Assembly (NCBI GenBank): GCA_963457665.1
Contig: OY735218.1
Coordinates: 46,520,341-46,584,340, forward strand
Source: Thysanoteuthis rhombus
Lineage: Eukaryota; Mollusca; Cephalopoda; Oegopsida; Thysanoteuthidae
DNA: 64,000 nt
Reading direction: 5' to 3'
Shown: positions 63,121 through 64,000 of the stretch, in pieces
Layout of the letters: every line of letters starts with the position of its first letter
Position numbering within the stretch: the stretch's first letter is position 1
Notes under the pieces: generated by a model
Database searches by the model: none
Seen by the model: the letters and a program-made list of their open reading frames with translations, nothing else
Told to the model about the DNA's origin: nothing
Made by a program: the position numbers and the translations under genes

Positions 63121-64000
63121 AAAAAGGCGGAGAAACATACAGAGAAAGAGAAAGGGAAAGAAAGAAAATTAGAGGAATATATATTGGTAATATATGCAAA
63201 AGTGTAAGTGGCAATTACATTCTATTAAATTATAATGTTTGCCTATTCTGGTAATTTAATGTCCTATTTTCATAAGACTTTCCAATATTTTTGTCTGTGT
63301 CTTTAAGCATCAACAAAAATGGTATAAAATCTCTATAACAACCTCCTCAAACAGGGTTTCTGCAAAAATCGTATTTATAAAAATTTCATGAAAAAGGCAG
63401 CAGAGTTTTTTTTTTATAATAGCAATTCCCGTCTTGAAAATATTAGACACTTCGAATATCAGAACTTATACAAGCTGAAAATGTCGAGCAGCTATGATTT
63501 CTTCTACGATCTTTTTAAATTTTATTTTTTAAGGAATATTTGAATTATTGGTTTCAAATGAGTACATCAAGCTTGAGAAAAGCATATTTGAAATGTAAGC
63601 TGTTTATCAATGATTTTCCAAAGCATCTCGACCCAACAAGTGGCCCGCCCGACCAACTAGTTAGGTAAGCTACAGATTTTTCTGTGCGTATGTCCAAACA
63701 CTAAACTCAAAAACTAAAGAAACCTCTGTTGACAGCTTGGGCGACAGTTTTGGTTGATAGTTTCTTATTGCGATGGAATGAATTAGATCAGAGTAGCTAG
63801 CAAGAACAGTCGGATAGGTATAGATGTAAATAATTGGATAGTCAAGTTTTCGTTCGATGAATGTCTGCTCTTCCTAATTGGGGGCTACTCTAGTTGGCAG
63901 GTGTAACAAATTACCCCATGCTACTTGGCAACTATCAGGTTGAATCTAATTCAAATAGCTTTATTGTCTTTATAAGCGAAGGCGTTTCAGTTAAATTTAA
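63121..64000. other. AT-rich DNA, no gene recognised
   Basis: Faint likeness of 63700-63770 (AAACTAAAGAAACCT, TTGACAGCTTGGG) to the flank of the R1 copy at 25360-25430. Otherwise nothing. Confidence 0.4.

Noticed and set aside
62854-63214. Frames reading RERE, DRQT or SLSL (also 38554-38842, 44896-45126, 22976-23206, 61313-61495)
   Set aside because: They arise from GA, CT and GACA repeats read on either strand.

Overview
The window reads as nuclear DNA from an animal with a large, AT-rich, repeat-laden genome. It is full of (TA)n, (GA)n, (GATA)n and (TGA)n microsatellites. Open frames are short and mostly made of repeats. The only clearly recognisable proteins are pieces of retroelements. 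The mix (RTE-like LINEs with TGA tails, a Penelope-like element with a GIY-YIG domain, tRNA-headed SINEs, a LINE with an R2/R4-type C-terminus in TAA repeats) would suit a mollusc or another lophotrochozoan. I did not see the SINE families I would expect to be abundant in octopus, so the phylum is a guess. No host gene is proven. The two best exon-like stretches are 57496-57731 (+) and 18014-18415 (-), both weak.

Layout. 1-9 kb: AT-rich DNA with two degraded minus-strand RTE-like LINE copies (3790-4810; 7168-8548), the second ending in a fold-back and carrying a TA microsatellite inside its reverse transcriptase. 9-17 kb: a palindromic AC/AT/GT microsatellite, three plus-strand pieces of the same LINE family, a GC-richer island near 14.2-14.7 kb and a near-perfect hairpin at 15.83 kb. 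17-32 kb: mostly unique AT-rich DNA with an exon-like minus frame, a Thr/Ser-type degenerate repeat, three minus copies of a dispersed repeat (called R1 here), a tRNA-like sequence and a CAA array. 32.8-37.1 kb: the densest part, with two tRNA-headed SINE-like copies, a 5'-truncated Penelope-like element flanked by inverted terminal repeats with a hammerhead-ribozyme-like core, and an inverted LINE insertion. 37-53 kb: microsatellites, an orphan GIY-YIG domain (43.0-43.3 kb), another LINE tail, and a second, different tRNA-headed SINE with its own hammerhead-like core (51.7 kb). 53.0-54.2 kb: two head-to-tail truncated copies of a LINE with a PD-(D/E)XK-looking C-terminus, each bounded by TAA repeats. 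54.3-64 kb: microsatellites, more R1 copies, the exon-like block and a short heptad-repeat frame.

How parts relate. The retroelements are the biology visible here. The tail shared by the Penelope-like element and the tRNA-headed SINE suggests that the SINE borrows Penelope machinery, and the hammerhead-like cores suggest RNA self-processing. Both are inferences from sequence likeness made by eye, with no alignment or folding program run.
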